Below are positions 51,296 through 61,674 of a stretch of 64,000 nt of DNA, piece after piece (positions within the stretch are counted from its first letter, which is position 1; each line of letters begins with the position of its first letter). The stretch spans positions 22,156-86,155 of the forward strand of contig VFLI01000024.1 in NCBI GenBank assembly GCA_009885105.1, written 5' to 3'. The position numbers were made by a program, and so were the translations under genes. The notes beneath the pieces were generated by a model. It was not told the origin of the DNA and did no database searches. It saw only the letters and a program-made list of their open reading frames with translations. The DNA comes from Spirochaetia bacterium (lineage in GTDB: Bacteria; Spirochaetota; Leptospiria; Leptospirales; Leptonemataceae).

Positions 51296-54200
51296 GTTCG
51301 GGAAGAGTCAACTGTCATGCCGGCATGAATCTCCTGGAGCGACTTGACAGAGAACTTATGATTTCGCATCTGAAAAAGCCCGTTCACGAACGCTTTTGTG
51401 CCGGATACGGTAGTTATGCAGAGAATTCTATTTCGAATGGCCTCCTGACGGATGATGAAAGCGTCATCACGGGTCGCCTCCGAATAAGGAATGTTGATAA
51501 TAATATTTATTTTTCTTTTCTTTATTTCATCCAGAGCATTGGGATGATCTCCGTCGCGCATTTTATGGATGAGATTCATTTCAATGCCGTACTTCTGCAT
51601 GAACTCCCGCGTTCCCTCTGTGCCGAACAGAGTGTATCCCATTTCCCGCAGACGCGTGACCTCTTCCATAAGCTGCGATTTGGCAGAATTGTTGACGCTG
51701 AAAAAAATCCCGCCTTTATCCGGCACCCGGTCTCCTGCGGCGATCACGGCTTTCAGATACGCCTCTCCGGCATCGGGAGCGATGCCCATCACTTCTCCGG
51801 TGGATTTCATTTCTGGACCCAGTATGATATCCGCGCCGGGGAATCGTGAAAAAGGAAGCACAGCTTCTTTGACTGCGATGTATCCACTGTGCCGGTGCAC
51901 AAGTCCAAGTTCTTTGATCGTTGCCCCGCACATAATTTTTGTGGCGGCTCCGGCCAGCGGTATTCCGATCGCTTTGCTGACAAATGGAACAGTCCGGCTG
52001 GCGCGAGGATTGACTTCGATTACAAACAGCTTATTTCCCTGAATGGCAAACTGGATATTCAGAAGACCTATGACCCTGAGCTCCATTGCCAGCCTCTCTG
52101 TGGCAGCGCGGATCTCTTCGCGCATTTCCATAGAAATGCCGATCGGCGGAAGAACGCAGGCTGAATCGCCGGAGTGTACACCGGCCTCCTCAATATGCTG
52201 CATGATGCCGGCCACAAAAACTTCATGACCATCGCAAAGCGCATCGACATCGATTTCCACGGCGTCTTCCAGAAATTTGTCAATCAGAACAGGATGCTCA
52301 GGATTTATATTCTCGGCCAGCTTCATGAATGATGCCAGACTGTCTTTATTGTGCACGATGGCCATAGCCCGGCCGCCCAGAACATAACTGGGACGGACAA
52401 GGCACGGATATCCTATTTTTTCCGCCGCCAGTTTTGCCTCTCCCAGGGTGAAAGCGATTCCGTTCTCGGGCTGACGAAGATTTAATTTCTTTATTAATTC
52501 ACTGAAGCGATCGCGGTCTTCGGCTCGATCGATCGAATCGGGTGAAGTGCCGATAATTTTTACACCTGCCTGCTCTAGACCGCGGGCCAGTTTTAAAGGA
52601 GTCTGCCCGCCGAACTGCACAATCACGCCGTCCGGATTTTCATTGCGGCATATATGCAGTACATCTTCAAGAGTGAGCGGCTCGAAATACAGTTTGTCGG
52701 ACGTATCGTAATCGGTGGAGACTGTTTCCGGATTGGAATTGACCATGATCGATTCAATGCCCAGTTCCTGCAGGGCAAACGAAGCATGGCAGCAGCAGTA
52801 GTCGAATTCAATTCCCTGTCCAATGCGGTTTGGTCCGCCGCCCAGAATGATGACTTTCTTCTTGTCTGTCACATCCGATTCGTCTTCCTCTTCGTATGTA
52901 GAATAGAGATAGGGCGTGTGCGCTTCAAATTCACCGGCGCAGGTATCCACTTTTTTATATACCGGATAAAGATTAAAACTCCTGCGCGCCTCGTTAACCG
53001 TCCGCTCCGATTCGTAAAGTAATTTAATTATTTCATTCCGCCGGACATTGAGCGCGCGGGATTCATCGGAAGCGATATCGTTGATGATCTTTTTAATTCG
53101 CAGATAGGCGATCTGTCTGTCGCTGTAACCGTGCTGTTTGAATTTCAGCAGAGTCTCCTCTCCGAGATAATCTGTGTTTTCTTCTTCAAATTGAAGCAGA
53201 TCCAGAATCTGCGAAACAAACCAAGGATCAATTCCGGATAGACCCTGGATTTCATCCGCGGAAAGCCACGATATGCCTGTGGGCGATTTCTCAAGCGCTG
53301 ACCGCACAGTAAATATTCGTTCCGGATTGGGGCGGCGGATATTTTCTCTCAGGTATTCTCTGAATGAGTCCGGTCCTTTTTTCTTGATTTCCAAAAGGTG
53401 CAGCAACTCTTTCAAATTACCGTCCGCTCCGTAGCCGAACCGGTCCGTCTCCAGCGAACGAAACGCTTTTTGGAAAGATTCCTTGAATGTCCTGCCGATG
53501 CTCATGGTTTCGCCCACGGATTTCATCTGGCTGCCCAGAGTGTCTTTCGATCCCGGAAATTTTTCGAACGTAAAACGCGGAATCTTTGTCACAACATAAT
53601 CGATGGTCGGCTCAAAACTGGCGGGCGTGACTTTTGTGATATCGTTTTGAATTTCGTCCAGGGTGTAGCCGACCGCCAGCAGGGCGGCGATTTTGGCGAT
53701 AGGAAATCCTGTCGCTTTGCTGGCCAGAGCGGAAGAGCGCGAAACGCGCGGATTCATTTCAATGACGACCATCTCGCCGGTGGAGGGATTCACCGCAAAC
53801 TGAATGTTGGAGCCGCCCGTATCAACGCCAATTTCGCGGATTATGGCCAGGGCCGCATCGCGCATTTTCTGGTACTGCCTGTCCGTGAGCGTCTGCTGGG
53901 GCGCGACTGTGATGGAATCGCCGGTATGAACTCCCATTGGATCCAGGTTTTCAATGCTGCAGATGATAACTACGTTGTCCGCAAGATCGCGCATGACTTC
54001 CAGCTCGTACTCTTTCCATCCCAGTATGCTCTGTTCCACAAGTATTTCGCCCGTGGGCGAAGCGTCCAGGCCGCTGTGGGCTATTTCTTCAAATTCTTCT
54101 TCAGTGAAAGCGATGCCGCCTCCGGTGCCGCCCAGAGTGAAGGACGGGCGTATGATGAGCGGCAGTCCTTTTTTTTCCAGAAATCCCCAGGCTGTGTCCA

Positions 54201-54654
54201 TATCATTGCAGAGTTCTGAGTCGGGCAGTGACATGCCGATTTTCTGCATGGCTCTTTTGAAAAGTTCGCGGCTCTCTGCTTTTTCAATCGCCTCAACATT
54301 CGCGCCGATCAGTTTGATGCCGCTTTTTTTCAGATATCCCAGTTTGTGCAGCTCCATCACAAGATTCAGAGCTGTCTGTCCGCCGACTGTCGGCAGAATC
54401 GCGTCAGGTTTTTCTTTTTCACAGATCTGGATCAGTATTTCCGGCGTGAGAGGCTCGATGTACGTGGCATCCGCGAGACCTGGATCCGTCATGATGGTGG
54501 CCGGATTGGAATTGACAAGAATCGTTCGGTAGCCTTCTTTTCTGAGCGCCTTGCAGGCCTGTGTGCCGCTGTAATCAAATTCGCAGGCCTGCCCGATGAT
54601 GATGGGACCGCTGCCCGGGATCAAAATGCTTTTTATATCGTTTCTTCTGGGCAT
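51292..54654 (-). CDS. carB: Carbamoyl-phosphate synthase large subunit CarB
   Basis: Makes carbamoyl phosphate for pyrimidines and arginine. 1120 residues with two ATP-grasp halves: the first begins [20 protein letters not shown] and the second [20 protein letters not shown]. Both contain the ATP-binding and EMNPR/EVNPR motifs ([20 protein letters not shown] and [20 protein letters not shown]). The C-terminal MGS-like allosteric domain ([17 protein letters not shown]) is present. The length is slightly above the usual 1070. It is transcribed leftward with the hydrolase gene behind it. No carA is adjacent. Confidence 0.98.
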   Translation of the reverse strand: MPRRNDIKSILIPGSGPIIIGQACEFDYSGTQACKALRKEGYRTILVNSNPATIMTDPGLADATYIEPLTPEILIQICEKEKPDAILPTVGGQTALNLVMELHKLGYLKKSGIKLIGANVEAIEKAESRELFKRAMQKIGMSLPDSELCNDMDTAWGFLEKKGLPLIIRPSFTLGGTGGGIAFTEEEFEEIAHSGLDASPTGEILVEQSILGWKEYELEVMRDLADNVVIICSIENLDPMGVHTGDSITVAPQQTLTDRQYQKMRDAALAIIREIGVDTGGSNIQFAVNPSTGEMVVIEMNPRVSRSSALASKATGFPIAKIAALLAVGYTLDEIQNDITKVTPASFEPTIDYVVTKIPRFTFEKFPGSKDTLGSQMKSVGETMSIGRTFKESFQKAFRSLETDRFGYGADGNLKELLHLLEIKKKGPDSFREYLRENIRRPNPERIFTVRSALEKSPTGISWLSADEIQGLSGIDPWFVSQILDLLQFEEENTDYLGEETLLKFKQHGYSDRQIAYLRIKKIINDIASDESRALNVRRNEIIKLLYESERTVNEARRSFNLYPVYKKVDTCAGEFEAHTPYLYSTYEEEDESDVTDKKKVIILGGGPNRIGQGIEFDYCCCHASFALQELGIESIMVNSNPETVSTDYDTSDKLYFEPLTLEDVLHICRNENPDGVIVQFGGQTPLKLARGLEQAGVKIIGTSPDSIDRAEDRDRFSELIKKLNLRQPENGIAFTLGEAKLAAEKIGYPCLVRPSYVLGGRAMAIVHNKDSLASFMKLAENINPEHPVLIDKFLEDAVEIDVDALCDGHEVFVAGIMQHIEEAGVHSGDSACVLPPIGISMEMREEIRAATERLAMELRVIGLLNIQFAIQGNKLFVIEVNPRASRTVPFVSKAIGIPLAGAATKIMCGATIKELGLVHRHSGYIAVKEAVLPFSRFPGADIILGPEMKSTGEVMGIAPDAGEAYLKAVIAAGDRVPDKGGIFFSVNNSAKSQLMEEVTRLREMGYTLFGTEGTREFMQKYGIEMNLIHKMRDGDHPNALDEIKKRKINIIINIPYSEATRDDAFIIRQEAIRNRILCITTVSGTKAFVNGLFQMRNHKFSVKSLQEIHAGMTVDSSRT

Positions 54655-54864
54655 GGTTCAGAGGCTCGCCCTGCTATTTTTTTTATGCTTTTTCTGATGC
54701 CAACAAGGATTTTAGATCATATTCGTGATTATTCACAAGGAAAGAGGCGGCGTTGCCGACAGATAATTTCCAATATTTTCGACTTGACCCGGATTATTCA
54801 TTTGCCAGTCTTTGCAAGAATTTTTTACAAACGTCAATTTCAGACGGGAAAAAGAGGAAAAGAT

Positions 54865-55161
54865 ATGAGAAGTTTAATGATTGCATGCCTTGTTTCAGTT
54901 GCGCTGATAACAGCTTATTGCGGTCCAAGCAGTAAAAAAGGCGCCTGGATCGAAGCAGATCTTCAGAAATTTTCCAGCGAATGCACCGGCATAAAGGAAA
55001 TGAAAGATCTCGGCGAGCTGGGTCAAAAAGTCTGTGAGTGCGCTTTGAGTAGATCTGTTGCAGAATTTGATTCATACTCTGCGGCGAACAGCAGCGAAGC
55101 AGGCATGAAAGGCATTTTTGAAGCCTGCGCTAAAGAGGCGGCCCCGGCCCCTTCACCCTGA
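54865..55161 (+). CDS. Small secreted Cys-containing protein, possible lipoprotein
   Basis: A 98-residue protein with an N-terminal signal (MRSLMIACLVSVALITAYC) followed by GPSSKKG. C19 could be a lipobox cysteine, but tyrosine just before it is unusual. The mature part has a Cys-containing helix pattern (SSECTGIKEM, QKVCECALSR, FEACAKEA). A Shine-Dalgarno AGAGGAA precedes ATG 54865. It stands alone, divergent from carB, and is followed by a strong terminator. Function unknown. Confidence 0.7.
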   Translation: MRSLMIACLVSVALITAYCGPSSKKGAWIEADLQKFSSECTGIKEMKDLGELGQKVCECALSRSVAEFDSYSAANSSEAGMKGIFEACAKEAAPAPSP

Positions 55162-55183
55162 TATCTTCTTTCAGATATAATCG

Positions 55184-55218
55184 CGCAGTCTGCTTGAATG
55201 AGCAGGCTGCGTATTTTT
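55184..55218 (+). terminator. Strong rho-independent terminator after the small secreted protein gene
   Basis: CGCAGTCTGCT (55184-55194) pairs with AGCAGGCTGCG (55201-55211) over 11 bp with one G-T pair, a TGAATG loop, and a TATTTTT run directly after. It ends transcription of the small gene before the converging peptidase gene. Confidence 0.88.
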
Positions 55219-55271
55219 CAAACTCCATGCCGCGAAAAAGTGCGCATTTGATTATTGAAATTTTTTAAAAA

Positions 55272-56321
55272 TTACAGCGGCTGACTCTGCTGAGCTCTGC
55301 ATGTCGGCGTCAAAAGATCCACCGAACAGATAAACGGGAGCGGATCTGTGCGAATGCCGTTTCCGAGCCAGACTTCGTAATGAAGGTGTACGCCGGTAAC
55401 GCGTCCTGTTCTTCCCATTTCACCGATCAGCTGGCCTTTCTGAACCTGTGCGCCGGATTGCACCAGATACCGCGCCAGATGTCCGTAGAGAGTGAAAAAA
55501 CCATGCTCATGCTGAATTACAACTGCGTTTCCATATCCGGGATCCCAGCTGTAAAGCATGAAGACAGTTCCTGGAGCCGTTGCGTAGATCGGCGTGCCTT
55601 CCGCGCCTGCAGAATCAAAACCCATATGCAGTTCAAATCCGTACGTGTTCACCGGATCCGATCTCAGACCGTAGCCGGATGTGTCCGCGAATGCGGTGGT
55701 TCCCTGGAAGGGGCGGCCCAGCGGCATACTGTAATAAACGCCGATTCCTTTGTTGAGAGATTCATTCACTGACGCAATGAGCGGCGACTCGTCGTCCATC
55801 ATGGTTCTCAGCGTGCGAAGAGAATACACCGGCGGGAGAAAATTTGTTCCGGGTCCCATATCCAGGCGTTTCAGTACCTCTGTATAAAGAATTTTTGCGG
55901 CGCGGTTTTCGGAATCGTCTGTATCCGGAATGATAGCCAGCTCAGATTCCGGTATTCCGATTATCTCGGAAATTTCGCGGATAGATCCGAGGGTTTCTTC
56001 CAGCTTCTCTATATTTTCTTTTGAGTTAACCTGCAGTGTAACAGCAGAGTTGAAATTCACGCCGTACAGACTTTTTAACTGAGCGATTTCTTTTCTCTTA
56101 ATCGTCTGCCAGTAAATTCCGTAGATTGAAAGCACGACAGCCAGAAATACAGTTCCTGACAGGAATAGTATCATGCTCCAGTTGAGCTGAAGGCTGAAAA
56201 TCCGGTCATGGCCGTGAGGAATAACCATGATGGTAAGCCGTTCATGGCCTTTTTTGCGCACTCTTTCAATAGAAGAATCGAATTTTTTTTGAATTCTTTT
56301 CCCTATTAATTTCTTTTCCAC
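55272..56321 (-). CDS. Membrane-anchored M23 (LytM-type) metallopeptidase
   Basis: A 349-residue cell-wall endopeptidase candidate. The cytoplasmic basic N-terminus is followed by a TM helix (about 48-70) and a coiled-coil-like linker (about 95-125). The M23 domain has zinc ligands H232 and D236 (ELHMGFDSAG) and H314 (GVHLHYEVW), with H281 in LYGHL as the fourth active-site histidine. All residues needed for activity are present. It probably trims peptidoglycan on the periplasmic side. It is transcribed toward the terminator at 55184. Confidence 0.93.
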   Translation of the reverse strand: MEKKLIGKRIQKKFDSSIERVRKKGHERLTIMVIPHGHDRIFSLQLNWSMILFLSGTVFLAVVLSIYGIYWQTIKRKEIAQLKSLYGVNFNSAVTLQVNSKENIEKLEETLGSIREISEIIGIPESELAIIPDTDDSENRAAKILYTEVLKRLDMGPGTNFLPPVYSLRTLRTMMDDESPLIASVNESLNKGIGVYYSMPLGRPFQGTTAFADTSGYGLRSDPVNTYGFELHMGFDSAGAEGTPIYATAPGTVFMLYSWDPGYGNAVVIQHEHGFFTLYGHLARYLVQSGAQVQKGQLIGEMGRTGRVTGVHLHYEVWLGNGIRTDPLPFICSVDLLTPTCRAQQSQPL

Positions 56322-56368
56322 GAGTCAAAATTGACGAAACAGGGCTCCGGGTCAATTCAAAAACAGGG

Positions 56369-56953
56369 TCATTTCAGTCCTGAGACCCAGCGCACGATAT
56401 CCGTCGCCGAAATCATTCCGACTACTTTGCCGGCTTCCAGAACCACGATGCGATGAACTCTCTGATCCGTCATTTTCCTGCTGACGGCCGTAAGGGAATC
56501 AGAAGGCGAACAGAAAAACACTTCCGGAGTCATGAGCTCTTTCACGGGCATTGCTAGAAGGTCCTGAATCGACAGCGGGTGTTCTGTGTCGGTTTCTAGA
56601 AGCCGAGCGCTGGCCTTGCGTTTCGTTTCCTGGAAATCGGCGGGAAGAACATCGGATTTTACCAGATGTGCCAGAGCCCTCAGAATATCATTTTGAGAAA
56701 TCAGTCCAACCGCTTTTTGGTTTTGATCGACAACTGGAAATCCGCTGAATTTTGTTGAGCGAAGAAGCGAGATCATCTCGGCGACTGATGTTTCTGTCGC
56801 TATCGTCTTAACATTCGTGCTCATCACCTGCTTCGCGTTGACCGCCACTGCTCCAGACCCGGATATTTTTTTTGGCGCCGCAGGTTTTTTTATTGAGGCG
56901 GTTTTTTTAGACACGGCCGTCTTTTTCTTAGCTGTTGTTTTTTTCTTTTTCAT
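56369..56953 (-). CDS. Paired CBS-domain protein with lysine/alanine-rich histone-like N-terminal tail
   Basis: A 194-residue protein. Residues 1-30 are a Lys/Ala/Thr-rich tail (KKKKTTAKKKTAV and SIKKPAAPKK), like histone H1-type nucleoid proteins. Two CBS domains follow, about 42-100 (VMSTNVKTIATETSVAEMIS) and about 132-192 (ELMTPEVFFCSPSDSL), forming a Bateman module that usually binds adenine nucleotides. The tail could bind DNA, RNA or acidic surfaces. It overlaps the upstream MoaA-like gene by 4 bases, so both are made together. Confidence 0.88.
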   Translation of the reverse strand: MKKKKTTAKKKTAVSKKTASIKKPAAPKKISGSGAVAVNAKQVMSTNVKTIATETSVAEMISLLRSTKFSGFPVVDQNQKAVGLISQNDILRALAHLVKSDVLPADFQETKRKASARLLETDTEHPLSIQDLLAMPVKELMTPEVFFCSPSDSLTAVSRKMTDQRVHRIVVLEAGKVVGMISATDIVRWVSGLK

Positions 56954-57924
56954 AAGGGTGCTCCTCTGGCAAATACTGACACATTCATATCTCCGACCAT
57001 TTCACTGATTACGTTTAATATTTGTTCCTTTGCGGAACTATTTATATTTATGCGGTTCCATTTCTCTTTTCTGAGAAGACAGGGCTTCATCCAGCCGTCA
57101 ATCCCGATTCTCAGCCCGTAAATGCCTTCACCGCAAGTGTCCGTATGACTGCAGCCTTCACAGAACTGGGTGCGCATTCGTCCCCGGGCGATGTTCTTGA
57201 TTTCCAGTGTGCTGTTGAGGGTGCGCCAGGTTGTGATATGTCCGCCAAGCTGATCTTTTTCCTCCAGCAAGACTCCTCTTTCAGAAGCCATTTCTTCCAA
57301 AACTGCCGGGTCCACCCAGGAGCCGTGATAGAAATCTTCCGTTTCTTCGGGCCGGATCAAGGCGATTATTTTTAGATCAATTCCATGGTCATCAGCCCAT
57401 TTTATTACATCATGAATTCCCGCAGCGTTGTGAGGTCCAAGAGAACAGTTTATTTTGACACGATATCCGTGATCGCGCAGAGCCAGAATGCCCTGCTGTA
57501 CGATTCGTATGTTTTTTCCGCCCATATCCCTGGTAAAAATCTCCGGATCGACTGTATGAAGGCTGACAAGTATGGTGTCGACGGCGTTTATCAGAGCACG
57601 GTCCGTTAGTTTTTTATAAAGAAGACCGTTGGAGTTCAGTACAATGCGGGTCCGACCATTGTCAATGGATTCGATAAAATCAGCCAATCCAGGAAAAATC
57701 AGAGGTTCGCCGCCGGTAATATTGATCTGCCGTCCACCCAGTTCCGCATAGGCGCGAGCAAAGGACGCCAGTGTTCGGGCGTCGACTTTCTGCTCTGATC
57801 GTGAATCCATTCCCTCATTGTGACAGAAAAAACAGGACAGATTGCAAGTGTTCACAACAGAAAGACGGAATTTTCCTCCCAGCTCATTAAAAGACCGAAA
57901 ACGTTCAAGTCGAGAATCATCCAA
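56950..57924 (-). CDS. MoaA-like radical SAM protein
   Basis: A 324-residue radical SAM enzyme. The SAM cluster is C27-x3-C31-x2-C34 in NTCNLSCFFCHNEG, followed by ITGGEPLIFPGL. A second set of cysteines near the C-terminus, C255-x2-C258, C264 and C282 (FCEGCSHTDTCGEGIYG, then DGWMKPCL), resembles the substrate-binding cluster of MoaA (FC..C...DG...PCL). The MoaA C-terminal GG is missing and no other molybdopterin gene is nearby, so it may act on another substrate. It is divergent from lysS and coupled to the CBS-protein gene. Confidence 0.82.
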   Translation of the reverse strand: MDDSRLERFRSFNELGGKFRLSVVNTCNLSCFFCHNEGMDSRSEQKVDARTLASFARAYAELGGRQINITGGEPLIFPGLADFIESIDNGRTRIVLNSNGLLYKKLTDRALINAVDTILVSLHTVDPEIFTRDMGGKNIRIVQQGILALRDHGYRVKINCSLGPHNAAGIHDVIKWADDHGIDLKIIALIRPEETEDFYHGSWVDPAVLEEMASERGVLLEEKDQLGGHITTWRTLNSTLEIKNIARGRMRTQFCEGCSHTDTCGEGIYGLRIGIDGWMKPCLLRKEKWNRININSSAKEQILNVISEMVGDMNVSVFARGAPL

Positions 57925-58009
57925 TATGTATTTAATCTATGATGCTCTGTCACAGCAGTCAATAGAAAAAACGATTTGCCCGGCAGAAGCCTTTTCACTT
58001 TTGTACATC

Positions 58010-59626
58010 ATGGGAAAAAAGGAAGAGAAGAAACCGGCTTCTGAGACAAAAAAAACCGATTCGGCGCGGAAAAAGCCAGTCGCGGAATCGGCGGGAAATG
58101 AAGAAAAAAAGACTCCGCCGGCACAGACGGCCGAATCTCATGAAAGCGCAGATCTCTATGAAAATCGCCTGGAAAAGCTGTCCTCAATGCTGGAACGAGG
58201 CGAAAATCCGTATGCGATTTCCTTCCGCCGGCTTCACAGCGCCGGGGAACTGCTGGCGATTCCGGAATCAGAACATCCTGGAAAAGAGCCGTACCGCCCC
58301 GCCGGCCGCATTCGCTCCCGGCGGATGATGGGAAAGGCGGGATTTATGGATCTGGAAGACGAAACGGGCCGGATACAGCTCTACGGTTCTCAGGAAGAAC
58401 TGGTCGGTTCCTATGAAGTTTTCAAACATCTCGATCTGGGCGACATAGTCGGCGTTGAAGGATTCCTGTTCAAGACAAAGACCGGCCAGATTTCTCTGCG
58501 ATTGAAATCCATTAAGCTGCTGGCAAAGTGCCTTCGCCCGCTTCCCGTGGTGAAAGAAGCGGACGGCAAAATTTTTGACGCGTTTACCGATAAAGAGCAG
58601 CGGTACCGGATGAGGTATGTCGATTTTATTGTAAATCCTCAGGTGAAACAAGTTTTCCAGACCAGGTCCAGGATCATTTCGGCCATCCGGGCTTTTCTGG
58701 AAGAACGCGGTTTTATGGAAGTTGAGACACCCATGATGCATACGATCCCCGGCGGCGCGACGGCGAAGCCTTTTACAACGCATCACAACACTCTTGGCAT
58801 GGATCTCTATCTGCGAATTGCGCCGGAACTCTATCTGAAACGTCTTATTGTGGGAGGCTTCCCGAAAGTTTACGAAATGAACAGAAATTTTCGCAATGAA
58901 GGGATCAGCTACAAACACAATCCGGAATTCACCATGCTGGAGCTGTATGAAGCATACGGCGACATGCACAGCGTGATGAAGCTCTGTGAGGATCTGATCG
59001 TCAAGCTCACAAATCTGATTCATGGAACAACGAAAATCAACTGCGACAATCATAAAATCGATCTGACTCCTCCCTGGCCTCGGATGAAATATCTGGAATC
59101 GGTGGAAAAATTCGGCGGAGTGAAAATCACGGATGACATGACGCTGCCTCAGGCAAAAAAAGCGGCGCAGGATGCTGGCATTGCCGCTTCCCTCCTGGAA
59201 AGCTGCGATTCAATCTGGCGCGTCGCGGAAGTTGTGTTTGACGAGAAGGTGGAGGCGAAACTCATCCAGCCGGTGTTTATCACTCATTTCCCGCTTGCTC
59301 TTTCTCCGCTCGCCAAAGCCTGGCCGGAGAATAAAAATTACGTGGAGCGATTCGAGCCGTACATTGCCGGCCGCGAAATCGGCAATGCGTTCAGCGAACT
59401 CAACGATCCGATCGACCAGAAGAAAAGGTTTGAAGACCAGGTGCGCGTGCGCGAATCCGGCGCGGGCGAAGGCGGCTACATGGATCACGATTATGTCCGC
59501 GCTCTGGAATACGGCATGCCGCCCACAGGCGGCCTCGGGATCGGCATTGACAGGCTTGTAATGCTTCTTACCGACACACATTCAATACGGGATACGATTC
59601 TGTTTCCGCTAATGCGTCCAGAATGA
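58010..59626 (+). CDS. lysS: Lysyl-tRNA synthetase (class II)
   Basis: Charges tRNA-Lys. A lysine/glutamate-rich extension (1-45, MGKKEEKKPASETKK) precedes the OB-fold anticodon domain (GRIRSRRMMGKAGFMDLED). The class II core carries motif 1 (FMEVETPMMHTIPGGATAKP), motif 2 (FRNEGISYKHNPEFTMLE) and motif 3 (GLGIGIDRLVMLLT). 538 residues from ATG 58010, the first start after the divergent MoaA-like gene that gives a normal N-terminus; in-frame starts at 57842 and 57926 would overlap or abut that gene. The Lys-rich extension recalls eukaryotic LysRS. Confidence 0.95.
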   Translation: MGKKEEKKPASETKKTDSARKKPVAESAGNEEKKTPPAQTAESHESADLYENRLEKLSSMLERGENPYAISFRRLHSAGELLAIPESEHPGKEPYRPAGRIRSRRMMGKAGFMDLEDETGRIQLYGSQEELVGSYEVFKHLDLGDIVGVEGFLFKTKTGQISLRLKSIKLLAKCLRPLPVVKEADGKIFDAFTDKEQRYRMRYVDFIVNPQVKQVFQTRSRIISAIRAFLEERGFMEVETPMMHTIPGGATAKPFTTHHNTLGMDLYLRIAPELYLKRLIVGGFPKVYEMNRNFRNEGISYKHNPEFTMLELYEAYGDMHSVMKLCEDLIVKLTNLIHGTTKINCDNHKIDLTPPWPRMKYLESVEKFGGVKITDDMTLPQAKKAAQDAGIAASLLESCDSIWRVAEVVFDEKVEAKLIQPVFITHFPLALSPLAKAWPENKNYVERFEPYIAGREIGNAFSELNDPIDQKKRFEDQVRVRESGAGEGGYMDHDYVRALEYGMPPTGGLGIGIDRLVMLLTDTHSIRDTILFPLMRPE

Positions 59627-59627
59627 G

Positions 59628-61166
59628 ATGGCCATGAAGGAAAAGAAAGAAGACTATCGGCTGGCAGCCATCATGTTCACGGACATATACGGGTTCTCCC
59701 GAATGATGGAGAAGAACGAGAGGAAGATGCTGGCCCTGTTGAATGAACACAACTCAATCATAGAGAAGCTGGTCAAGCAGCACAACGGGCATGTCATTAA
59801 AACCATCGGCGACGCTTATCTGGTCGATTTCAACAACACAGTGCACGCCGTTCAGTGCGGTGTGGATATCCAGAAGGCTCTGCATGATTTCAATATCAAC
59901 CGCCCTTTTGAGGAGCAGCTTTTTCTGCGTATCGGGGTGCATCTCGGGGATATCTGGTTTTTTGAGAACGACGCGCTGGGAGAGGGCATCAATATTGCAT
60001 CGCGTCTTCAGGGACTGGCTCGCCCCGGACGGATCGTCATTTCGCATGACGTATACAATCTGGTGTTCAACAAGCTTGATATTGAAATTTTCAGTCTCGG
60101 CAAAGCCAAACTGAAAAACATTACAAAAGAAATCTTTGCATACGAAATTCCGACCGAGGCCTCGGCCGATTTTACTAAAGTTCATCCGGAAGCTCTCGAT
60201 TTTCACGACGAGAAATCCGGAATTGAGGAGCCGCAGCCTGGTCGACATGCACGCCACGCAAATAAACCGGTCGATCCAGCAACATCGTCTTCTGAGTCCG
60301 AACAAGATTTTCAATCGCAAATTATCGCAAAATTGAAAAATGTCGGGACGAGGATGAAGAAATCAAAGCTCCAATTGATGTTCCAGAAGATACCCAGAGG
60401 CACATTTGATGATATGATGAGGAAGCTTGCCGATGAAGGAATCGTCACCAGGGTTGAAACTCCGGAAGGACAGGTGGAATTCGGTCTCGGCGATTTCCGA
60501 TTCAGCCGCAAGCACGGCCCGGAGAAGCCGGTCGCGCAGACTGCGGGAAGAAGAAAGCGCAAGCTGGATCGTATGATCGGCAGCACATTCGGCGCCGTTC
60601 TGTTTCTGATCGGCGGATTCTTTCTTTGCTCCTGGGCGGAAACAGAATACACTCCTGGAATTCACTGGGCGCGCTTTGTTCTTCTCGGATGGAGCGCCGC
60701 CGTTCTGGCAAAGATCGCCACCGTGTTTATTCCGATCATTCAGCGCAATCAGCTCAACCGCCTTCCTGACGACATCACGGAAGAACAGTGGGGCATTCTC
60801 AGAAAACTTCAGCGTACACGAATCGGCTGGGTTCTTCATTTTCGCAGCTGGGTTTCAGCGGGCGGATGGATGTACATCCTCGCCTGCATTCTTTCGGCCG
60901 AATTTTTGAAAACAGTCACAGCCTTTCACGCGCTTGTATTCATTACTACTCATTCCGCCTGGAAGATGGTCATGAGCAATCCGTACTATAAAATGTTTTC
61001 GCCCCTTGTTCCAACCGCGTTTGCAGTGATTCTGGCGGTCTGGGGAATCGGACTTTTGGTTCATCTGGGCGCGGTTATCGGCCGCAGCCATTCGCTCAAA
61101 CACGATCTGGAAGATACTGATTTTAGTTTTCGCAGCCATCTGGAGTCGATGGATGCGGAGGAATGA
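59628..61166 (+). CDS. Class III nucleotidyl cyclase with C-terminal transmembrane domain
   Basis: A 512-residue protein with the catalytic domain first: metal aspartates D19 (MFTDIYGFSRMM) and D62 (TIGDAYLVDF) and the GEGINIASRLQGL region, where GEGxN replaces the usual GDTVN. A linker with a possible winged-helix-like stretch (about 225-285) and about four transmembrane helices (about 310-480) follow. Soluble cyclase before membrane domain is the reverse of the cyclase at 5405. It starts one base after lysS. It probably makes cAMP, but nucleotide choice is not fixed by the residues seen. Confidence 0.88.
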   Translation: MAMKEKKEDYRLAAIMFTDIYGFSRMMEKNERKMLALLNEHNSIIEKLVKQHNGHVIKTIGDAYLVDFNNTVHAVQCGVDIQKALHDFNINRPFEEQLFLRIGVHLGDIWFFENDALGEGINIASRLQGLARPGRIVISHDVYNLVFNKLDIEIFSLGKAKLKNITKEIFAYEIPTEASADFTKVHPEALDFHDEKSGIEEPQPGRHARHANKPVDPATSSSESEQDFQSQIIAKLKNVGTRMKKSKLQLMFQKIPRGTFDDMMRKLADEGIVTRVETPEGQVEFGLGDFRFSRKHGPEKPVAQTAGRRKRKLDRMIGSTFGAVLFLIGGFFLCSWAETEYTPGIHWARFVLLGWSAAVLAKIATVFIPIIQRNQLNRLPDDITEEQWGILRKLQRTRIGWVLHFRSWVSAGGWMYILACILSAEFLKTVTAFHALVFITTHSAWKMVMSNPYYKMFSPLVPTAFAVILAVWGIGLLVHLGAVIGRSHSLKHDLEDTDFSFRSHLESMDAEE

Positions 61167-61243
61167 CTCTCTTGATCACCGGAACTGCGAAACGGTGAAA
61201 AGCTGATCGAGCCGAAAAGATTCGGCTATGAATGACCCTGCTG

Positions 61244-61609
61244 TTATCGCCGGAGGACGCGAACACATCGCACAGGTGTGCTTTCATCGCCGTCGATATC
61301 CTGGATGCTGCAATTTCCGGAGTGTACCGTGAAAAAATGGTTCGGAGCAGAGGCGGGGGTATTCGTAAGATAATATTTTCCTTCCTTATCCCAGTCCTTT
61401 GTCACACCGGCTTTACAGGTTTCCAGCAGTTCATCTTTTGTCGGCAGCCGCATGCCTTTGTAACCGCAAAAAGTTGTGCCTGTTGGCACTTCAAAATTGC
61501 CTTCCTCCGGACCCCATTGGAGTGATACTTTCTGCTGAGAGCGCAGAGAAAGGCTGAGAAATCCACCGAAGAAGACTGTGATGATGGTAAGAAGTATTGT
61601 TCTTTTCAT
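61244..61609 (-). CDS. Small secreted DUF1566-like protein
   Basis: A 121-residue protein with a signal peptide (ILLTIITVFFGGFLSLSL) and a mature part with GMRLPTKDELLETCKAG, TNTPA and STPVRCVR, the pattern of short DUF1566/Fib_succ_major-type modules. Three cysteines in the mature part may form disulfides. It is convergent with the second cyclase gene and lies downstream of nrdJ on the same strand. Confidence 0.72.
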   Translation of the reverse strand: MKRTILLTIITVFFGGFLSLSLRSQQKVSLQWGPEEGNFEVPTGTTFCGYKGMRLPTKDELLETCKAGVTKDWDKEGKYYLTNTPASAPNHFFTVHSGNCSIQDIDGDESTPVRCVRVLRR

Positions 61610-61674
61610 AGTATCTTTATTTTGTTTAGGTTTTACAGGAAAGGGCTCCCGTCAACAGAAAAAAGGAACAACAT

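Noticed and set aside
53398..54219. A 273-codon plus-strand frame inside carB
   Set aside because: Antisense to intact ATP-grasp sequence of CarB; composition is that of a shadow frame.
54346..54864. Upstream extension of the small secreted-protein gene into carB
   Set aside because: ATG 54865 has a good Shine-Dalgarno and starts a signal peptide; the extension would be antisense to carB.
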